The notes under the pieces are model-generated. The model searched no databases. It was given only the letters and a program-made list of their open reading frames with translations, and was not told the origin of the DNA. The position numbers and the translations under genes were made by a program. From Nitrincola schmidtii (GTDB lineage: Bacteria; Pseudomonadota; Gammaproteobacteria; Pseudomonadales; Balneatricaceae), in the NCBI RefSeq assembly GCF_008973715.1, contig NZ_WBOL01000006.1, positions 124,001 through 188,000 on the forward strand: a stretch of DNA of 64,000 nucleotides. Reading direction: 5' to 3'. Positions 1-8,755 of the stretch are shown here, piece by piece (position 1 is the first letter of the stretch; every line of letters begins with the position of its first letter).

Positions 1-34
1 CATTAGCCTTGCGATTGCTAAAGGATGTAATTTA

Positions 35-1750
35 ATGAATAAACTGCTATGGGTTCTTTTACTGACTCTACTGATCAGTGGATGCTCAGGTTTAACTCAT
101 GACACCACCGAAACGCAGCCTTTTGACGTTCTTGACACTCCGCTTCCAGAGGTCAAGTATGAACAAGGACAGCTAAATAGAGAAATTCTAGTTGACCTGA
201 TCACGGCAGAGATGTCGGGACACATAGGCTTATATGATGATGCCTTAAGCTTGTATCTCAATCAGGCACGCAACACTCAGGATGCTGCCGTTGCAGAACG
301 GGCCACACGTATCGCTCAGTTCATGCGTAACAGCAAAGCCGTTATCACTAGCGCAAAACTCTGGGCAGATGCAGCACCTCATTCACAAGAGCCACGGGAA
401 CTTCTGGCAGGTATTCTGTTACATGAGGGTCGGTTCAATGAAGCATTACCTTGGCTAGAAACACTGTTAATCGATGCAGAATCTGACGCTGCTTTACTAA
501 TCAGTTCTCAAGCAGAGACCATTGATCCAACCACTGCCAGTCAATATTTGGAACTGATTGAGACAATTCTTGTTGAGCAACCGCAACGAACCGATCTGCA
601 TCTAGCCACTGGCCTTCTATTTATTCGCATTGGTGAAGAAGATGCTGCCATGCGCGCTTTTGACAGAGGTTTAATGATTGAACCTTATCAACCACAACTG
701 GTGATGCAAAAAGTAGAGCTTTTACGTCAACGCGATGAGATCACGCCTGCACTACAATTGATTAATCGTGCAGCGTTGCGCCATCCAGAAAGCAATCAAC
801 TGCAAATTCAACAAGCACAATTGTTGATGCTATCTGGTCAATTTCAGAGAGCGGAACAACTCATGACCTCTTTATTAGAAGAACGTCATCGTGATACGCA
901 ACTTCACCTATACTTTGCACTCTTGTTACTTGATCATCAGCAATACGAATCCAGTCGCGATCTTCTGGAATCGTTAAAATTAAAATCACCTGACAACCCT
1001 GAAGTAGACTTTTACTTGGGCCATTTAGCCCAACAGCGCGGTGATAGAGAGCTAGCGCTCTCCTATTACAGTGCCGTCGAGCAAGGTAATACCTTTTTAC
1101 AAGCACGAGCACGCATGCTGGAGCTTTTCAATGATCCGGCATACCAAGCTCGTGTCGAGAATACTATTAACAAGGCCATCACACTTCAACCTGGACTCAG
1201 AACTGGCTTGGTTATTGTGTTGGCAGAATGGTACAAAACTCATGACTTAAAACCCTTGGCGCTTGAACGCTTAACTAATGAAATTAACAAATCACCCACC
1301 GATACTCGCCTTCTTTATACGCGTGCGCTCTTCCATGAACCAGAACAACCTGAAAAAACACTAAGCGACCTTCGACGTGTACTGGAACTTGATCCAGATA
1401 ACCCAGTGTTTTTGAATGCACTGGGATACACCATGACCGTCCACACCGATGATTATGAAACAGCACATTCATTGATCTCTAGAGCTCTTGAACAACAACC
1501 TAACGATGCTGCCACACTGGATTCTATGGGCTGGGTTCTATTTAAGTTAAACAGAGCAGATGAAGCGCTTTTCTTCTTACAACGTGCCTACGATTTATTT
1601 CCAGATCCCGAGGTGGTTGCACACTTAGTGCGAGTATTAAATCACCTCGGCCGACATGATGATGCAACAACACTGTTAGAGGATTACCTCTCCAGAATGC
1701 CCGATAATCGACACCTACTAGATGCACTTGAGAGAATTGAAATTGAGTAA
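35..1750 (+). CDS. TPR-repeat outer-membrane lipoprotein
   Basis: This 571-residue protein begins with a lipoprotein signal peptide: a hydrophobic stretch ends in the lipobox ISGC, with the lipidated Cys near residue 17. The rest is helical with repeated TPR-like units. The clearest are near residues 440-540, where PDNPVFLNALGYT and PNDAATLDSMGWVLF are typical. Family members act as periplasmic scaffolds tethered to a membrane; no enzyme motif is visible. An AAGGA ribosome-binding site lies just before the ATG. The gene overlaps lolB by 29 bases, so the two are probably co-transcribed. A TPR protein in this place matches the Pseudomonas order hemA / TPR / lolB. The exact partner is unknown. 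Confidence 0.85.
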   Translation: MNKLLWVLLLTLLISGCSGLTHDTTETQPFDVLDTPLPEVKYEQGQLNREILVDLITAEMSGHIGLYDDALSLYLNQARNTQDAAVAERATRIAQFMRNSKAVITSAKLWADAAPHSQEPRELLAGILLHEGRFNEALPWLETLLIDAESDAALLISSQAETIDPTTASQYLELIETILVEQPQRTDLHLATGLLFIRIGEEDAAMRAFDRGLMIEPYQPQLVMQKVELLRQRDEITPALQLINRAALRHPESNQLQIQQAQLLMLSGQFQRAEQLMTSLLEERHRDTQLHLYFALLLLDHQQYESSRDLLESLKLKSPDNPEVDFYLGHLAQQRGDRELALSYYSAVEQGNTFLQARARMLELFNDPAYQARVENTINKAITLQPGLRTGLVIVLAEWYKTHDLKPLALERLTNEINKSPTDTRLLYTRALFHEPEQPEKTLSDLRRVLELDPDNPVFLNALGYTMTVHTDDYETAHSLISRALEQQPNDAATLDSMGWVLFKLNRADEALFFLQRAYDLFPDPEVVAHLVRVLNHLGRHDDATTLLEDYLSRMPDNRHLLDALERIEIE

Positions 1751-2342
1751 TTCAGTGAAAGCGCTCTTAATCGTCGCGGTATTGCTGCTTTTATCAGCCT
1801 GTAGCACCAGCCCAATGCTTCCACCTCCCGATCGAGTTGAACAAGCTTGGGTCTATGAACTGGAAGACTGGGCACTCGATGCGCGTATCAGCATTACCCA
1901 ACCCTTAGCCGATCGTTCAGATTCTGCTCGGTTAAACTGGGAGCAACAGCAAGATGATTACAAAATCCACCTATCTGCCGGCCCTTTCAATCAAACTGTT
2001 GCGATCATGACAGGAAGACCAGGGCGAGCGGAAATTCAGGTTGCTGGTGAAGATGATCGTTACACGGCTCGATCTCCAGAGGCTTTGATGCAGGCGATAC
2101 TTGGATGGAGTTTACCTATTCGCCACGCGGTATGGTGGATTAGAGGCGTACCTGATCCATCGCTACCCCATGCACTGGTTTCTGAACAGAGTAATTACCG
2201 CTTTACTCAAGCAGATTGGGATATTGATATTTTACGTTTTCAAGAGATCGGTGCGAACCATCGACTACCCTCTCGCATGAGGATGGTGCATAATGAGATT
2301 ACAGTAAACTTAGTAATAGGACGCTGGGAGTTAACACCCTGA
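1722..2342 (+). CDS. lolB: Outer-membrane lipoprotein receptor LolB
   Basis: LolB accepts lipoproteins from the periplasmic carrier LolA and inserts them into the outer membrane. The 206-residue product has a signal peptide ending in the lipobox LSAC, which makes it a lipoprotein itself. The body matches the LolB fold, with WALDARISI and SARLNWEQ near the N-terminus and an IRGVPDP stretch in the middle. The length is normal for the family. The chosen ATG overlaps the upstream TPR gene; a GTG closer to the hydrophobic core is possible. In related bacteria ispE follows lolB, but here a tRNA gene follows after about 80 bases. Confidence 0.9.
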   Translation: MHLRELKLSNSVKALLIVAVLLLLSACSTSPMLPPPDRVEQAWVYELEDWALDARISITQPLADRSDSARLNWEQQQDDYKIHLSAGPFNQTVAIMTGRPGRAEIQVAGEDDRYTARSPEALMQAILGWSLPIRHAVWWIRGVPDPSLPHALVSEQSNYRFTQADWDIDILRFQEIGANHRLPSRMRMVHNEITVNLVIGRWELTP

Positions 2343-2351
2343 CCTCAGGGG

Positions 2352-2380
2352 TTGATTTTTGGCTTAAATTTGCACAGAAT
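2352..2380 (+). promoter_or_regulatory. Probable sigma-70 promoter of tRNA-Gln and prs
   Basis: A TTGATT -35 box and a CAGAAT -10 box are separated by 17 bases. A GC-rich discriminator (ACGCGCC) follows, as is usual for stable-RNA promoters under stringent control. It is placed to drive the tRNA-Gln gene and possibly read on into prs. Confidence 0.55.
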
Positions 2381-2423
2381 ACGCGCCTTCCTTTTAAGGC
2401 TATAACGATGCCAAAGGAGAGTT

Positions 2424-2499
2424 TGGGGTATCGCCAAGCTGGTAAGGCACTGGATTCTGATTCCAGCATGCGTAGGTTCGAGTCCTACTACCCCAGCCA
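2424..2499 (+). tRNA. tRNA-Gln (anticodon CTG)
   Basis: The gene folds as a full cloverleaf. The acceptor strand TGGGGTA pairs with TACCCCA, the anticodon loop TTCTGAT carries CTG, the T-loop is GGTTCGAGTCC, and CCA is encoded at the 3' end. It reads CAG codons. A glutamine tRNA before prs is also found in other gammaproteobacteria. Confidence 0.95.
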
Positions 2500-2568
2500 A
2501 AGACTATGATGACTGATAATCCTTCAGCACTTGAAACCCATTCAGCAGCAATCGAAAAGGTAAAGCGC

Positions 2569-3510
2569 ATGTCCAGCATGATGATCTTCACCGGCAATGC
2601 CAATCCGGAACTGGCACTTAAGGTGGTGGAACGCTTAGATATCCCACTGGGCAAAGCAGACGTAGGTCGCTTTAGTGATGGTGAAGTGAGTGTGGAAATA
2701 CAAGAAAACGTTCGCGGTAAAGACGTTTTCATTATTCAGTCAACCTGTGCTCCGACCAATGACAACTTAATGGAATTGATCGTATTTGCAGATGCCATGC
2801 GTCGTGCATCTGCTATGAGAATCACAGCGGTTGTTCCCTATTTTGGCTACGCACGCCAAGATCGTCGCCCTCGTTCAACGCGAGTACCGATCAGTGCCAA
2901 AGTCGTTGCCAGTATGATGACCAGTGCCGGTGTTGACCGTGTATTGACTGTTGATTTACATGCTGACCAGATTCAAGGTTTTTTTGATATCCCCGTTGAT
3001 AACGTCTATGGCTCTCCGGTGCTATTAGATGACATTACAGATCAAAAATACGAAGACATGATCGTTGTTTCGCCTGACGTTGGCGGTGTGGTTCGCGCCA
3101 GAGCAGTTGCTAAACAACTTGACTGTGATCTAGCTATCATCGACAAACGTCGCGAAAAAGCTAATGAATCACAAGTCATGAATATTATTGGTGATGTCGC
3201 TGGACGTACCTGCATTCTCGTTGATGATATGTGCGATACCGCTGGGACTTTATGTAAAGCAGCCCAAGCACTAAAAGACAAAGGCGCTGCTCGTGTTGTC
3301 TCTTATGTAACGCACCCTGTGCTATCAGGTCCTGCGATCGACAACATCAATGGCTCTATGCTTGACGAGATGGTGGTAACGGACACTATTCCGCTATCGC
3401 CAGCAGCACAGAAGTGCTCCAAAATTCGCCAACTGACGATTGCACCCATGCTGGCTGAAGCGGTTCGCCGCGTATGTAATGAAGAATCCATCAGCGCGAT
3501 GTTCCGCTAA
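2569..3510 (+). CDS. prs: Ribose-phosphate pyrophosphokinase (PRPP synthetase)
   Basis: Prs makes 5-phosphoribosyl-1-pyrophosphate from ribose-5-phosphate and ATP, feeding purine, pyrimidine, NAD, histidine and tryptophan synthesis. The 313-residue product from this start has the expected motifs: [12 protein letters not shown] at the N-terminus, the ATP-binding loop YFGYARQDR, the [11 protein letters not shown] metal region, and the PRPP loop [10 protein letters not shown]. The frame is open upstream to 2506, which would add 21 residues not found in the usual family. The ATG at 2569 has an AAGG ribosome-binding site at good spacing, so I prefer it. The gene lies just after tRNA-Gln and before rplY, the standard neighbourhood. 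Confidence 0.95.
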   Translation: MSSMMIFTGNANPELALKVVERLDIPLGKADVGRFSDGEVSVEIQENVRGKDVFIIQSTCAPTNDNLMELIVFADAMRRASAMRITAVVPYFGYARQDRRPRSTRVPISAKVVASMMTSAGVDRVLTVDLHADQIQGFFDIPVDNVYGSPVLLDDITDQKYEDMIVVSPDVGGVVRARAVAKQLDCDLAIIDKRREKANESQVMNIIGDVAGRTCILVDDMCDTAGTLCKAAQALKDKGAARVVSYVTHPVLSGPAIDNINGSMLDEMVVTDTIPLSPAAQKCSKIRQLTIAPMLAEAVRRVCNEESISAMFR

Positions 3511-3674
3511 GAATATCACGCTAGGTAGATTGAGATTCGCTCAATCGAACAATGCGAAATACATAGCTATATAACTAAGTATTTTGCACTTTCCCTGACA
3601 AACAGGGTAATCAAATACTGCAAAATCCTGGTCGCGGGAGGTTGCAGTTTTTTAATTTTATAGGGTAATACACA

Positions 3675-4259
3675 ATGTCTAAGTTCGTAATCAACGCTGT
3701 AAGCCGTGAAGATCAGGGGAAGGGTGCGAGCCGCCGCCTGCGTCGTCAAGGCATGGTACCTGGCATCATTTACGGTAGCGAAACACCTGTCGCTGTCTCT
3801 GTTGTCGGTAAAGATCTTTATCGTATGCTTTTAGAAGATGGCTTCTATTCATCTATTCTGACAATCAGCTTAGATGGTAAAGAAACCTCTGTTATCATTA
3901 AAGATCTACAGCGTCACCCTGCTAAACCTGTTGTTCTTCACGCTGACTTCCAGCGCATTGACGACAACCAGAAGATCAAGATTCAGGTACCTCTGAACTT
4001 TGTAAACTTCGAAAAATCTGCAGCGTCTAAAGCAGCCGCTAAATTCGCACCTGAAGCTTCTACTGTAGAAATCCTATGCTTACCAAAAGCATTGCCAGAA
4101 GCTCTAGATGTGGATCTATCCAATATCGAAATGGGCCAAATTGCTCACCTTTCAGACATCGTTCTGCCTGAAGGTGTTGAAATTGTTGCTCTTCGTCGTG
4201 GTGAAGACCATGACCAAGGTATCGGTTACTGCTACGCGCCACGCGGTGCTAAAAAATAA
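3675..4259 (+). CDS. rplY: 50S ribosomal protein L25 (Ctc form)
   Basis: L25 binds 5S rRNA in the large ribosomal subunit. This 194-residue version is the long Ctc/TL5 type. Residues 1-95 form the L25 5S-binding domain, with the motif KGASRRLRRQGMVPGIIYG near the N-terminus. The remainder is the C-terminal beta-rich TL5 domain seen in many non-enteric bacteria. It sits between prs and pth, a conserved arrangement. A leader of about 165 bases precedes it, and a GGGTAA stretch lies close to the start. Confidence 0.95.
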   Translation: MSKFVINAVSREDQGKGASRRLRRQGMVPGIIYGSETPVAVSVVGKDLYRMLLEDGFYSSILTISLDGKETSVIIKDLQRHPAKPVVLHADFQRIDDNQKIKIQVPLNFVNFEKSAASKAAAKFAPEASTVEILCLPKALPEALDVDLSNIEMGQIAHLSDIVLPEGVEIVALRRGEDHDQGIGYCYAPRGAKK

Positions 4260-4287
4260 TCAGTCTTTATGACTGATCGTGCTCGGC

Positions 4288-4884
4288 ATGAATGACTCTA
4301 TTCAACTCATTGTTGGCCTTGGCAACCCAGGGCCCCAATATCACGAAACGCGTCATAATGCCGGTGCGCATCTGGTGGAGCAGCTTGCTGCCCACCAGAA
4401 CTCTCCTCTAAAACCTGAAGCTCGTTTTTATGGCCTCTACGCCAAAACGCAGATTGCAGGCACACCTATCCACCTGTTGATCCCCACTACGTTTATGAAC
4501 CTGAGTGGAAAGTCAGTAGCAGCCTTAGCTAATTTTTACAAAATCGCACCCGAGAATATTCTTGTCGCTCATGATGAGCTGGACTTACAGCCGGGAACTG
4601 CGCGATTAAAGAAAGGTGGAGGCCATGGAGGCCACAACGGTTTACGAGATATTATTGCTCAATTAGGCAATAACAAAGAATTCTATCGTTTACGCATCGG
4701 TATCGGGCACCCTGGACATGCAAGCCAAGTATCAGGCTTCGTATTGACCAAAGCACCCACACAAGAAAGAGATAACACTCAAGCCGCGATTGATGAGTCA
4801 ATCCGCCACCTACCCTTGGCTATTGAAGGTCAGTGGCAGCGTGCAATGAATCAACTACATAGCTTTTCAGGCTCAACCAAATAA
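4288..4884 (+). CDS. pth: Peptidyl-tRNA hydrolase
   Basis: Pth releases tRNA from peptidyl-tRNA dropped by stalled ribosomes. The 198-residue product has the signature [20 protein letters not shown], including the catalytic His. It also has the TFMNLSG motif and HDELDLQPG, followed by [14 protein letters not shown]. Length is normal. An upstream GTG at 4279 is in frame, but the ATG at 4288 matches usual family starts; neither has a strong ribosome-binding site. The gene lies 28 bases after rplY and 12 before ychF, so the three are probably one operon. Confidence 0.95.
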   Translation: MNDSIQLIVGLGNPGPQYHETRHNAGAHLVEQLAAHQNSPLKPEARFYGLYAKTQIAGTPIHLLIPTTFMNLSGKSVAALANFYKIAPENILVAHDELDLQPGTARLKKGGGHGGHNGLRDIIAQLGNNKEFYRLRIGIGHPGHASQVSGFVLTKAPTQERDNTQAAIDESIRHLPLAIEGQWQRAMNQLHSFSGSTK

Positions 4885-4896
4885 CAGGAACAGACC

Positions 4897-5988
4897 ATGG
4901 GTTTTAAATGTGGCATCGTCGGACTGCCTAACGTCGGCAAATCGACTCTTTTCAACGCCTTAACCAAAGCAGGCATTGAAGCACAGAACTTTCCTTTCTG
5001 CACCATCGAGCCTAATGCAGGCGTGGTTCCTATGCCTGATCCGCGATTGAAAGCGCTGGAGGCAATTGTAAAGCCCGAGCGTGTCGTACCGACCACGATG
5101 GAGTTTGTTGATATCGCTGGCCTAGTTGCAGGCGCTTCTAAGGGTGAAGGACTTGGTAACAAGTTTCTAGCCAACATTCGCGAAACTGACGCGATCGCTC
5201 ACGTGGTTCGCTGCTTTGAAGATGACAATGTCATCCATGTTGCGAATCAAATTGATCCTCTGACAGATATTGAAACCATCAACCTAGAGCTGGCTTTAGC
5301 CGATTTAGACTCGGTTGAAAAACAGCTACAGCGGGTTACTCGTAATGCTAAAGGCGGCGATAAAGATGCCGTTGCAGCAAAAGCCCTATTAGAAAAGCTT
5401 CTGCCTCACCTCAGCGAAGGCTTACCTGCTCGCGCGGTAAAGCTCAATGATGATGAACTAAAACTCATTGAAAGCTTTCACCTTCTCACCACCAAGCCCA
5501 CCATGTACATTGCCAACGTGGCTGAAGATGGTTTTGAAGACAATCCACACCTCGATAAAGTCCGTGAACTAGCCCAATCAGAAGGCGCAGAAGTGGTCGC
5601 TATCTGTAACAAGCTAGAGTCAGAAATCGCTGAACTGGATGATGATGAAAAGCTTGAGTTCCTCCAAGAGATGGGAATGGAAGAGCCGGGTCTTGATCGT
5701 GTGATACGCGCTGGTTACAGCCTGCTAGGACTACAAACCTACTTCACCGCAGGTGTTAAGGAAGTCCGCGCTTGGACAATCCGCATTGGTGATACGGCCC
5801 CAAAAGCTGCAGCCGTGATTCACACCGATTTTGAAAAAGGCTTTATCCGCGCCGAAGTGATTGGCTATGACGACTTCATCACCTACAAAGGGGAGCAAGG
5901 CGCTAAAGAAGCTGGAAAGTGGCGTTTAGAAGGCAAAGAATACATTGTCAAAGATGGCGATGTGGTTCACTTCCGCTTCAACGTCTAA
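4897..5988 (+). CDS. ychF: Ribosome-binding ATPase YchF (Obg family)
   Basis: YchF is an Obg-like P-loop protein that binds ribosomes, prefers ATP over GTP and affects the oxidative stress response. The 363-residue product has the G1 motif GLPNVGKST and a [17 protein letters not shown] switch region. The NxxE motif (CNKLESE) replaces the usual NKxD guanine-specificity motif, and a C-terminal TGS-like domain ends in [18 protein letters not shown] precedes the ATG. It follows pth closely, as in most gammaproteobacteria, and appears to end the operon. Confidence 0.96.
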   Translation: MGFKCGIVGLPNVGKSTLFNALTKAGIEAQNFPFCTIEPNAGVVPMPDPRLKALEAIVKPERVVPTTMEFVDIAGLVAGASKGEGLGNKFLANIRETDAIAHVVRCFEDDNVIHVANQIDPLTDIETINLELALADLDSVEKQLQRVTRNAKGGDKDAVAAKALLEKLLPHLSEGLPARAVKLNDDELKLIESFHLLTTKPTMYIANVAEDGFEDNPHLDKVRELAQSEGAEVVAICNKLESEIAELDDDEKLEFLQEMGMEEPGLDRVIRAGYSLLGLQTYFTAGVKEVRAWTIRIGDTAPKAAAVIHTDFEKGFIRAEVIGYDDFITYKGEQGAKEAGKWRLEGKEYIVKDGDVVHFRFNV

Positions 5989-6035
5989 GTGTTGGCTAAA
6001 AGCTTAGAGATTCAGTGTTTTTTGCAGTCACGCTG

Positions 6036-6064
6036 TTGACAATCGAGGCCAAAAAGAGAATAAT
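6036..6064 (+). promoter_or_regulatory. Probable sigma-70 promoter of the Met-Gln tRNA cluster
   Basis: A consensus -35 box TTGACA is followed after 17 bases by AATAAT, a five-of-six match to the -10 box. The next bases (TTGCGGCC) are GC-rich. The first tRNA starts about 20 bases downstream, consistent with a short 5' leader. Confidence 0.65.
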
Positions 6065-6084
6065 TTGCGGCCTTGAAAGCACGT

Positions 6085-6161
6085 GGCGATGTAGCTCAGT
6101 TGGTTAGAGCAACGCATTCATAATGCGTGGGTCGCAGGTTCGAATCCCGCCATCGCCACCA
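6085..6161 (+). tRNA. tRNA-Met (CAT), elongator, copy 1
   Basis: The cloverleaf has acceptor GGCGATG pairing with CATCGCC, D-loop AGCTCAGTTGGTTAGAGC, anticodon CAT in a 7-base loop, T-arm GGTTCGAATCC and encoded CCA. The first acceptor pair is G-C, unlike the mismatched initiator, so this is the elongator type. Confidence 0.93.
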
Positions 6162-6180
6162 GTTTTCAAGTTTCGGTTAT

Positions 6181-6255
6181 AGGGGTATAGCCAAGCGGTA
6201 AGGCAACGGGTTTTGATCCCGTCATGCGGAGGTTCAAATCCTCCTACCCCTGCCA
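6181..6255 (+). tRNA. tRNA-Gln (TTG), copy 1
   Basis: Acceptor AGGGGTA pairs with TACCCCT. The anticodon loop TTTTGAT carries TTG, which reads CAA and CAG. CCA is encoded. The T-loop reads TTCAAAT, against TTCGAAT in copy 2. Confidence 0.94.
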
Positions 6256-6262
6256 TTCGCTT

Positions 6263-6339
6263 GGCAATGTAGCTCAGTTGGTTAGAGCAACGCATTCATA
6301 ATGCGTGGGTCGCAGGTTCGAATCCCGCCATTGCCACCA
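6263..6339 (+). tRNA. tRNA-Met (CAT), elongator, copy 2
   Basis: It is almost identical to the first tRNA-Met of the cluster. The acceptor reads GGCAATG paired with CATTGCC, so one acceptor G-C pair of copy 1 has become A-T by changes on both strands. The anticodon is CAT and CCA is encoded. Confidence 0.93.
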
Positions 6340-6358
6340 GCGAGTAAAAAATCGATTT

Positions 6359-6433
6359 AGGGGTATCGCCAAGCGGTAAGGCAACGGGTTTTGATCCCGT
6401 CATGCGGAGGTTCGAATCCTCCTACCCCTGCCA
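6359..6433 (+). tRNA. tRNA-Gln (TTG), copy 2
   Basis: Acceptor AGGGGTA pairs with TACCCCT, the anticodon is TTG, and CCA is encoded. It differs from copy 1 at two positions: GGTATCGCC in place of GGTATAGCC after the acceptor, and GGTTCGAATCC in the T-loop. Confidence 0.94.
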
Positions 6434-6584
6434 CCTTCCCATCTCATGTGTTATTTTATTCGAACAAAAACCTCTCTCAACGTCACATTTCTGATAATAT
6501 ATTTATTTATGCGACCCTTGATTTATTTTACGAACTAAAAAATCAATAGTCTGTGAGCGGTTATAATTGAAACGTGGCTGTCTT

Positions 6585-8711
6585 ATGAATTCTGATGAAC
6601 CAAACTCCAACTCAGATAACAGAAACCGAGAACAAATAGAGACTGTATCTATTCTATTTTTAGGTTATACACGTGAAGCTGCAGCAAAAACACAGGCTTC
6701 ACTGGCATCAGCGAATATTTCGCCACGTTGCAGAATCATCACAAATGAAAATGAACTAAAAGCTTCGTTAGCAGAGCGAAGCTGGTCATTATTCATACTA
6801 AGCACCATGCAACCTCAAGATTTGGATTTTCAGAGGGCCGCTCAGGTTGTAAAAGAATTAAATAAAGACATTCCATTAATTCTTATATGCGAAACACTGC
6901 CTGATTCAGAGAGCCATCTAATGCTGCTAGAAGAAGGCATTCAGGTCGCCTGTACCGCTAGTAGTGAAAAATTAACGGTGATGTATATCTATCAAGCCCT
7001 AGCAGCACTAAAACAGCGTAGGCATTGGCGTTACTGTGAGACACTACTTGAAAAGGCTGAGCATCGAATTACGGCATTAATTGATGATTCACGGACAGCA
7101 ATCTGCTTTATTGAAAATAATCATATCTGTTATGCCAATGAGCGCTTTCATGAACTGTTAGGCTATACCGTGCTTGAAGACCTAAGCAGCCTTAACTTAG
7201 AACATATCGTTACATCTTATCATCGAGATTCAGTTCTTCAAGAAATTAGCAATGTTAACTCTGGCACAGTAAGAACCGCTAGTATAGGGGTTGATATGAT
7301 GCGTGCAGACTCGACACGCTTCCATGCCACGCTTACCCTGCATCAAGCCGTATTTAACGAAAAAGACGCTGTACAAATCGACGTCATTCAACAGCTAACC
7401 GATACTGAAATCTTTAATGAAATTGACCCTATTAGCGGTTTATTAAACAGTAAGGGCTTTACCAAACAACTTGAGCAACGATTAGAGCTAGCTCGCAAAG
7501 GTGGTAATGATGGATTTCTGTGTTACATTTCCCTAGATGCTTTTGACACCATCTATCAAAATACAGGTCAGGAAGGGGTTGATCTTCTCGTCGGCAGTAT
7601 TGGACGATTATTAAAAGGCCTGGTCAACGAAGCTCACTCCCTTGCTCATATTGATGATCGTGTATTCACCCTTCTCCTTGCTGATCCACAACAAGACACA
7701 GCCAAAGCCCTTGCACGTGAGATATGCTTAGCCATCGCAGAAATGAATTTATCTGTTGGTGATTATCACGTGCAGACCACTTGTTCGATCGGTATTACCA
7801 TGATCAATGAGAGCACCTCACGGGGTACAGAGGCACTATTACAAGCAGAAAAAGCAGCCAAAAGTCTTCACTTTAATGAGCGTCAAGGCAATGGCTTTAG
7901 CTTTCATCAGTTGGATCAAAGCAAACCGGTGGTTGGTAATGATGCCAAAGCCGTACAACGTGTTGTCGATGCGATTACGCATAACCATTTCCGCCTACTT
8001 TTCCAACCCATTGTTCCACTAGAGACAGAGATTAAGATCGCTAATTATGAGATCTTTCTTCGCCTGCTGACGGATGATAACAAAGAAGTCTCACCGACTA
8101 TTTTTATGAGCAGTATTCCAGATGATAACGTCTTAGCCCGAATGGACATGTGGGTGCTTGAAGAGTGCCTGATGTTAATGCGGCAAGCGTTGGATCAAGG
8201 TAAACGTCAACGTTTGTTCGTCAACGTAACCGGAAGAACACTGCGCAATAAATCCTTACTGCCTTGGTTCGCAGAGCAACTGAGAAGTTTGCGCCTCCCT
8301 GCCGATCACTTTGTTTTCCAGATCAGTGAAGTGGACGCGCTTGCATCACCAGCCTACTATAAAGCATTTTGCCAAGCACTTCATAAACTACACTGCCTCA
8401 TCTGCCTAAAGCATTTTGGCAGTACCTCTGAATCTAATTATGTTCTTGCGGATGCTAAGGTTGATTACGTCAAACTAGATGTTAGTTATTTAAAAGAATT
8501 GAATCGCAATAGCTTAACGCCCAAGCAGATGGGTGAAATTATCAAGCCGTTAAAAGAGAAAGGTATTCAGCTGATTGCACCGATGGTCGAGGATACGCGT
8601 CAAATGAGCCAACTCTTCCGCATGGGTATTAATATGGTACAGGGCCACTATTTGCAGCCCCCTCAAGCGGATATGAAATACGATTTCTTTGAAACGACTA
8701 GCGAAGCCTAA
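6585..8711 (+). CDS. fimX: FimX-like protein with degenerate REC-PAS-GGDEF-EAL domains
   Basis: FimX is a cyclic-di-GMP-binding protein that promotes type IV pilus assembly and twitching; it is not expected to be an enzyme. This 708-residue cytoplasmic protein has four domains in order. First is a receiver-like domain without a clear phosphoacceptor Asp (residues 15-125). A PAS domain lies near 160-270. A GGDEF domain follows with DDRVF in place of GGDEF (near 356). Last is an EAL domain with EIFLRL in place of EALLR (near 488). Both catalytic signatures are lost, as in FimX, and the gene faces serB, as fimX does in Pseudomonas. A TTG at 6567 is an alternative start. Identity rests on domain order, degeneracy and location. 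Confidence 0.7.
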   Translation: MNSDEPNSNSDNRNREQIETVSILFLGYTREAAAKTQASLASANISPRCRIITNENELKASLAERSWSLFILSTMQPQDLDFQRAAQVVKELNKDIPLILICETLPDSESHLMLLEEGIQVACTASSEKLTVMYIYQALAALKQRRHWRYCETLLEKAEHRITALIDDSRTAICFIENNHICYANERFHELLGYTVLEDLSSLNLEHIVTSYHRDSVLQEISNVNSGTVRTASIGVDMMRADSTRFHATLTLHQAVFNEKDAVQIDVIQQLTDTEIFNEIDPISGLLNSKGFTKQLEQRLELARKGGNDGFLCYISLDAFDTIYQNTGQEGVDLLVGSIGRLLKGLVNEAHSLAHIDDRVFTLLLADPQQDTAKALAREICLAIAEMNLSVGDYHVQTTCSIGITMINESTSRGTEALLQAEKAAKSLHFNERQGNGFSFHQLDQSKPVVGNDAKAVQRVVDAITHNHFRLLFQPIVPLETEIKIANYEIFLRLLTDDNKEVSPTIFMSSIPDDNVLARMDMWVLEECLMLMRQALDQGKRQRLFVNVTGRTLRNKSLLPWFAEQLRSLRLPADHFVFQISEVDALASPAYYKAFCQALHKLHCLICLKHFGSTSESNYVLADAKVDYVKLDVSYLKELNRNSLTPKQMGEIIKPLKEKGIQLIAPMVEDTRQMSQLFRMGINMVQGHYLQPPQADMKYDFFETTSEA

Positions 8712-8736
8712 TCAGCATTGATACTGATTAGGCTTC
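8703..8736. terminator. Hairpin shared by converging fimX-like and serB genes
   Basis: A perfect 13-base inverted repeat (GAAGCCTAATCAG and its complement) encloses an 8-base loop. The fimX-like stop codon lies inside the left arm. The T-tract is weak (TGCTTT on the + strand). Its place between convergent genes suggests two-way termination. Confidence 0.6.
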
Positions 8737-8755
8737 TGCTTTAAATGATTAGACG

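Larger units (their letters stand above)
6085..6433 (+). repeat. Tandem duplication of a Met-Gln tRNA pair
   Basis: Two units of tRNA-Met plus tRNA-Gln follow each other with a period of about 178 bases. The tRNA bodies are nearly identical and the spacers differ, which indicates an older duplication. It resembles the repeated Met/Gln tRNA operon of enterics. Confidence 0.85.

Noticed and set aside
2400-2732. 110-codon - strand frame across tRNA-Gln and prs
   Set aside because: It lies antisense to a tRNA and to the start of a well-supported gene, and its product has no recognisable features.
3520-3545. GATTGAG/CTCAATC inverted repeat after prs
   Set aside because: It is a short stem without a T-tract; it may be chance, and rplY could still be read from prs.
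6104-6295. 63-codon - strand frame containing repeated GGxGGxxPxxxG-like sequence
   Set aside because: It is the antisense of the tRNA-Met and tRNA-Gln genes; such translations of tRNA complements are a common annotation artefact.
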